Shown here: positions 45,066-46,124 of the stretch, one piece after another
How positions within the stretch are numbered: the first letter of the stretch is position 1
How the letters are laid out: each line of letters opens with the position of its first letter
DNA from: Rhodospirillales bacterium
GTDB lineage: Bacteria; Pseudomonadota; Alphaproteobacteria; Acetobacterales; Acetobacteraceae
Assembly: GCA_017304945.1 (NCBI GenBank)
Contig: JAFKLG010000095.1
Span: forward strand, 49,626 to 95,749
Length of the DNA: 46,124 nucleotides
Direction of reading: 5' to 3'
The notes under the pieces: generated by a model
The model's database searches: none
What the model saw: only the letters and a program-made list of their open reading frames with translations
Told to the model about the DNA's origin: nothing
Program-made: the position numbers and the translations under genes

Positions 45066-46124
45066 TGATGAATCGCCGCCGCCTCGGCCTGGTGCTGGGG
45101 ATCAACCAGACCCTGTCCTGGGGCATGACGTTCTACCTTCCCGCCGTGATCGGCGCCCCGGCCTCCCAGGCGCTCGGGCAGTCCGGCTTCGCGACGCTGG
45201 GGGCGTTCTCCTGGGCGCTGCTGGTGACCGGAATCTGCGCGCCACGGGTGGGACGCTGGATCGACCGGCATGGCGGGCGCGGCGCGATCGCCATCAGCAT
45301 CGTGGTGATGGCGGCCGGCCAGATCCTGCTCGCGCTCGCGACCGGGTTGCCGGGGTGGTATCTCGGCTGGACGGTGATCGGCATCGGCATGGCGCTGGGG
45401 CTGTACGACGCGGCCTTCGCCACCGCCGGCACGCTGCTGGGGCGCGAGGCGGGACCGGTGATCACCGGCATCACCCTGCTCGCCGGCTTCGCCAGCACCG
45501 TGTTCTGGTCGCTGGGGGCACTGCTGCTGCCGATGCTGGGCTGGCGCGGTCTGCTGCTCGCCTATGCCGGCCTGATGCTGCTGGTGAACCTGCCAATGAC
45601 CTGGGCGCTGGTGCCGGCGGGCATCGGGCCCGGCCGCGCCACCACCGCCGCGCATGCCGCGGGGGAGCGGCGCTTCGACCGGGTGGCGCTGGTGTGCCTC
45701 GCCGGGTTCTTCACCCTGCGCTGGTTCATCACCTCGGCGATCGCGGTGCACGTGCTGGAACTGCTGCAGGGAACCGGCCTCGACGCCGGGGAGGCGATCG
45801 CGGTCGCCGCGCTGATCGGGCCCGGCCAGGTTGCCGGCCGCATCCTGGAATGGGTGGTCGGCAGCCGGATCGGACTGCTCGCGCGCGCCCGCGTCGGTGC
45901 CCTGCTGTTCCCGCTGGGGGCACTGCTGCTGCCGCTGGGCGGCGCCGGCGCGGCAAGCGGCTTCGCGCTGCTCTACGGCATGAGCAACGGCATCCTCACG
46001 ATCAACCGCGGCACCCTGCCGCTCGCGATGTTCGGTCCGCAGGGCTATGCGACGCTGCTGGGCTGGCTCGCGGTGCCGGTGCTGCTGGCCCAGGCCAGCG
46101 CCCCCACGCTCACCGCCCCGCTGG
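45065..46124 (+). CDS. MFS transporter (partial, cut by window end)
   Basis: The frame is open from ATG 45065 (or 45068) to the window edge (about 353 residues visible). It has the pattern of a 12-helix MFS transporter: GLVLGINQTLSWGMTFYL, the loop 2-3 motif A-like PRVGRWIDRHGGRGAIA, GWTVIGIGMALGLYDAAFA and a second half starting VALVCLAGFFTLRWF. The family resembles proteobacterial MFS proteins with no set substrate. The start overlaps the acetyltransferase stop by one base. The C-terminal end is missing from the window. Confidence 0.88.
   Translation, partial: MMNRRRLGLVLGINQTLSWGMTFYLPAVIGAPASQALGQSGFATLGAFSWALLVTGICAPRVGRWIDRHGGRGAIAISIVVMAAGQILLALATGLPGWYLGWTVIGIGMALGLYDAAFATAGTLLGREAGPVITGITLLAGFASTVFWSLGALLLPMLGWRGLLLAYAGLMLLVNLPMTWALVPAGIGPGRATTAAHAAGERRFDRVALVCLAGFFTLRWFITSAIAVHVLELLQGTGLDAGEAIAVAALIGPGQVAGRILEWVVGSRIGLLARARVGALLFPLGALLLPLGGAGAASGFALLYGMSNGILTINRGTLPLAMFGPQGYATLLGWLAVPVLLAQASAPTLTAPL

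Overview
The window is a very GC-rich (about 70% by eye) stretch of bacterial chromosome. Gene content and order point to an alphaproteobacterium, probably Rhodospirillales/Acetobacteraceae, though that family assignment is inference. The supporting signs are a tpiA-secG-pyrG run, a PpiD-like foldase followed by trpE-trpG-trpD-trpC-moaC-moeA-lexA, a GAAC-N7-GAAC SOS box before lexA, a cobT-type aerobic cobaltochelatase gene, and a dut/coaBC/ubiE/mutM/enoyl-CoA hydratase cluster. I see no rRNA, tRNA, CRISPR array, prophage or insertion sequence. Genes are tightly packed on both strands, often with 4-nt ATGA/GTGA overlaps. Long open frames antisense to real genes are GC artefacts and are left out.

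Layout. 1-2300: palindromic repeats, then a cobT broken by an out-of-frame deletion that removes the metal-binding MIDAS motif, then 35-bp repeats. 2304-7801 (minus): a multi-spanning membrane protein, pyrG, secG and tpiA. 7963-16803 (plus): periplasmic foldase, tryptophan and molybdopterin genes, and lexA under an SOS box. 16808-22206: a methyltransferase, a two-gene minus operon (58-aa protein plus P-loop NTPase), and a divergent 1085-aa zinc-ribbon/cyclase/AAA/TPR signalling protein. 22425-26226: NIPSNAP protein, two coupled SDRs and an acyl-CoA synthetase. 26326-31625: small membrane protein, dut, a GNAT, coaBC and ubiE (minus), then mutM and enoyl-CoA hydratase (plus). 31726-34211: EAL protein and an iron-type alcohol dehydrogenase, convergent. 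34212-36889: a manganese locus (mntH-mntR) with an 868-bp leader holding an MntR-like operator and two different seven-copy tandem arrays. 37009-43443: alanine dehydrogenase, a branched-chain amino-acid-type binding protein, a catalase-related peroxidase with cytochrome b561, and small redox/SDR genes. 43490-46124: LysR regulator, a divergent phosphinothricin-type acetyltransferase, and an MFS transporter cut by the window end.

How the parts work together: PpiD, trpEGDC, moaC, moeA and lexA form a co-directional conserved block; dut/GNAT/coaBC/ubiE form a minus-strand housekeeping operon; mntR probably controls mntH through the distant operator; and the peroxidase and cytochrome b561 are translationally coupled.

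The most unusual features are non-coding. First, a roughly 50-bp palindromic element occurs three times, each abutting the stop codon of an unrelated minus-strand gene (pyrG, NIPSNAP, ald). Second, a 48-52-bp REP-like family occurs as tandem arrays and inverted pairs. Third, tandem arrays lie between the putative MntR operator and mntH. Among proteins, the CobT MIDAS deletion and a rearranged zinc finger in MutM stand out.
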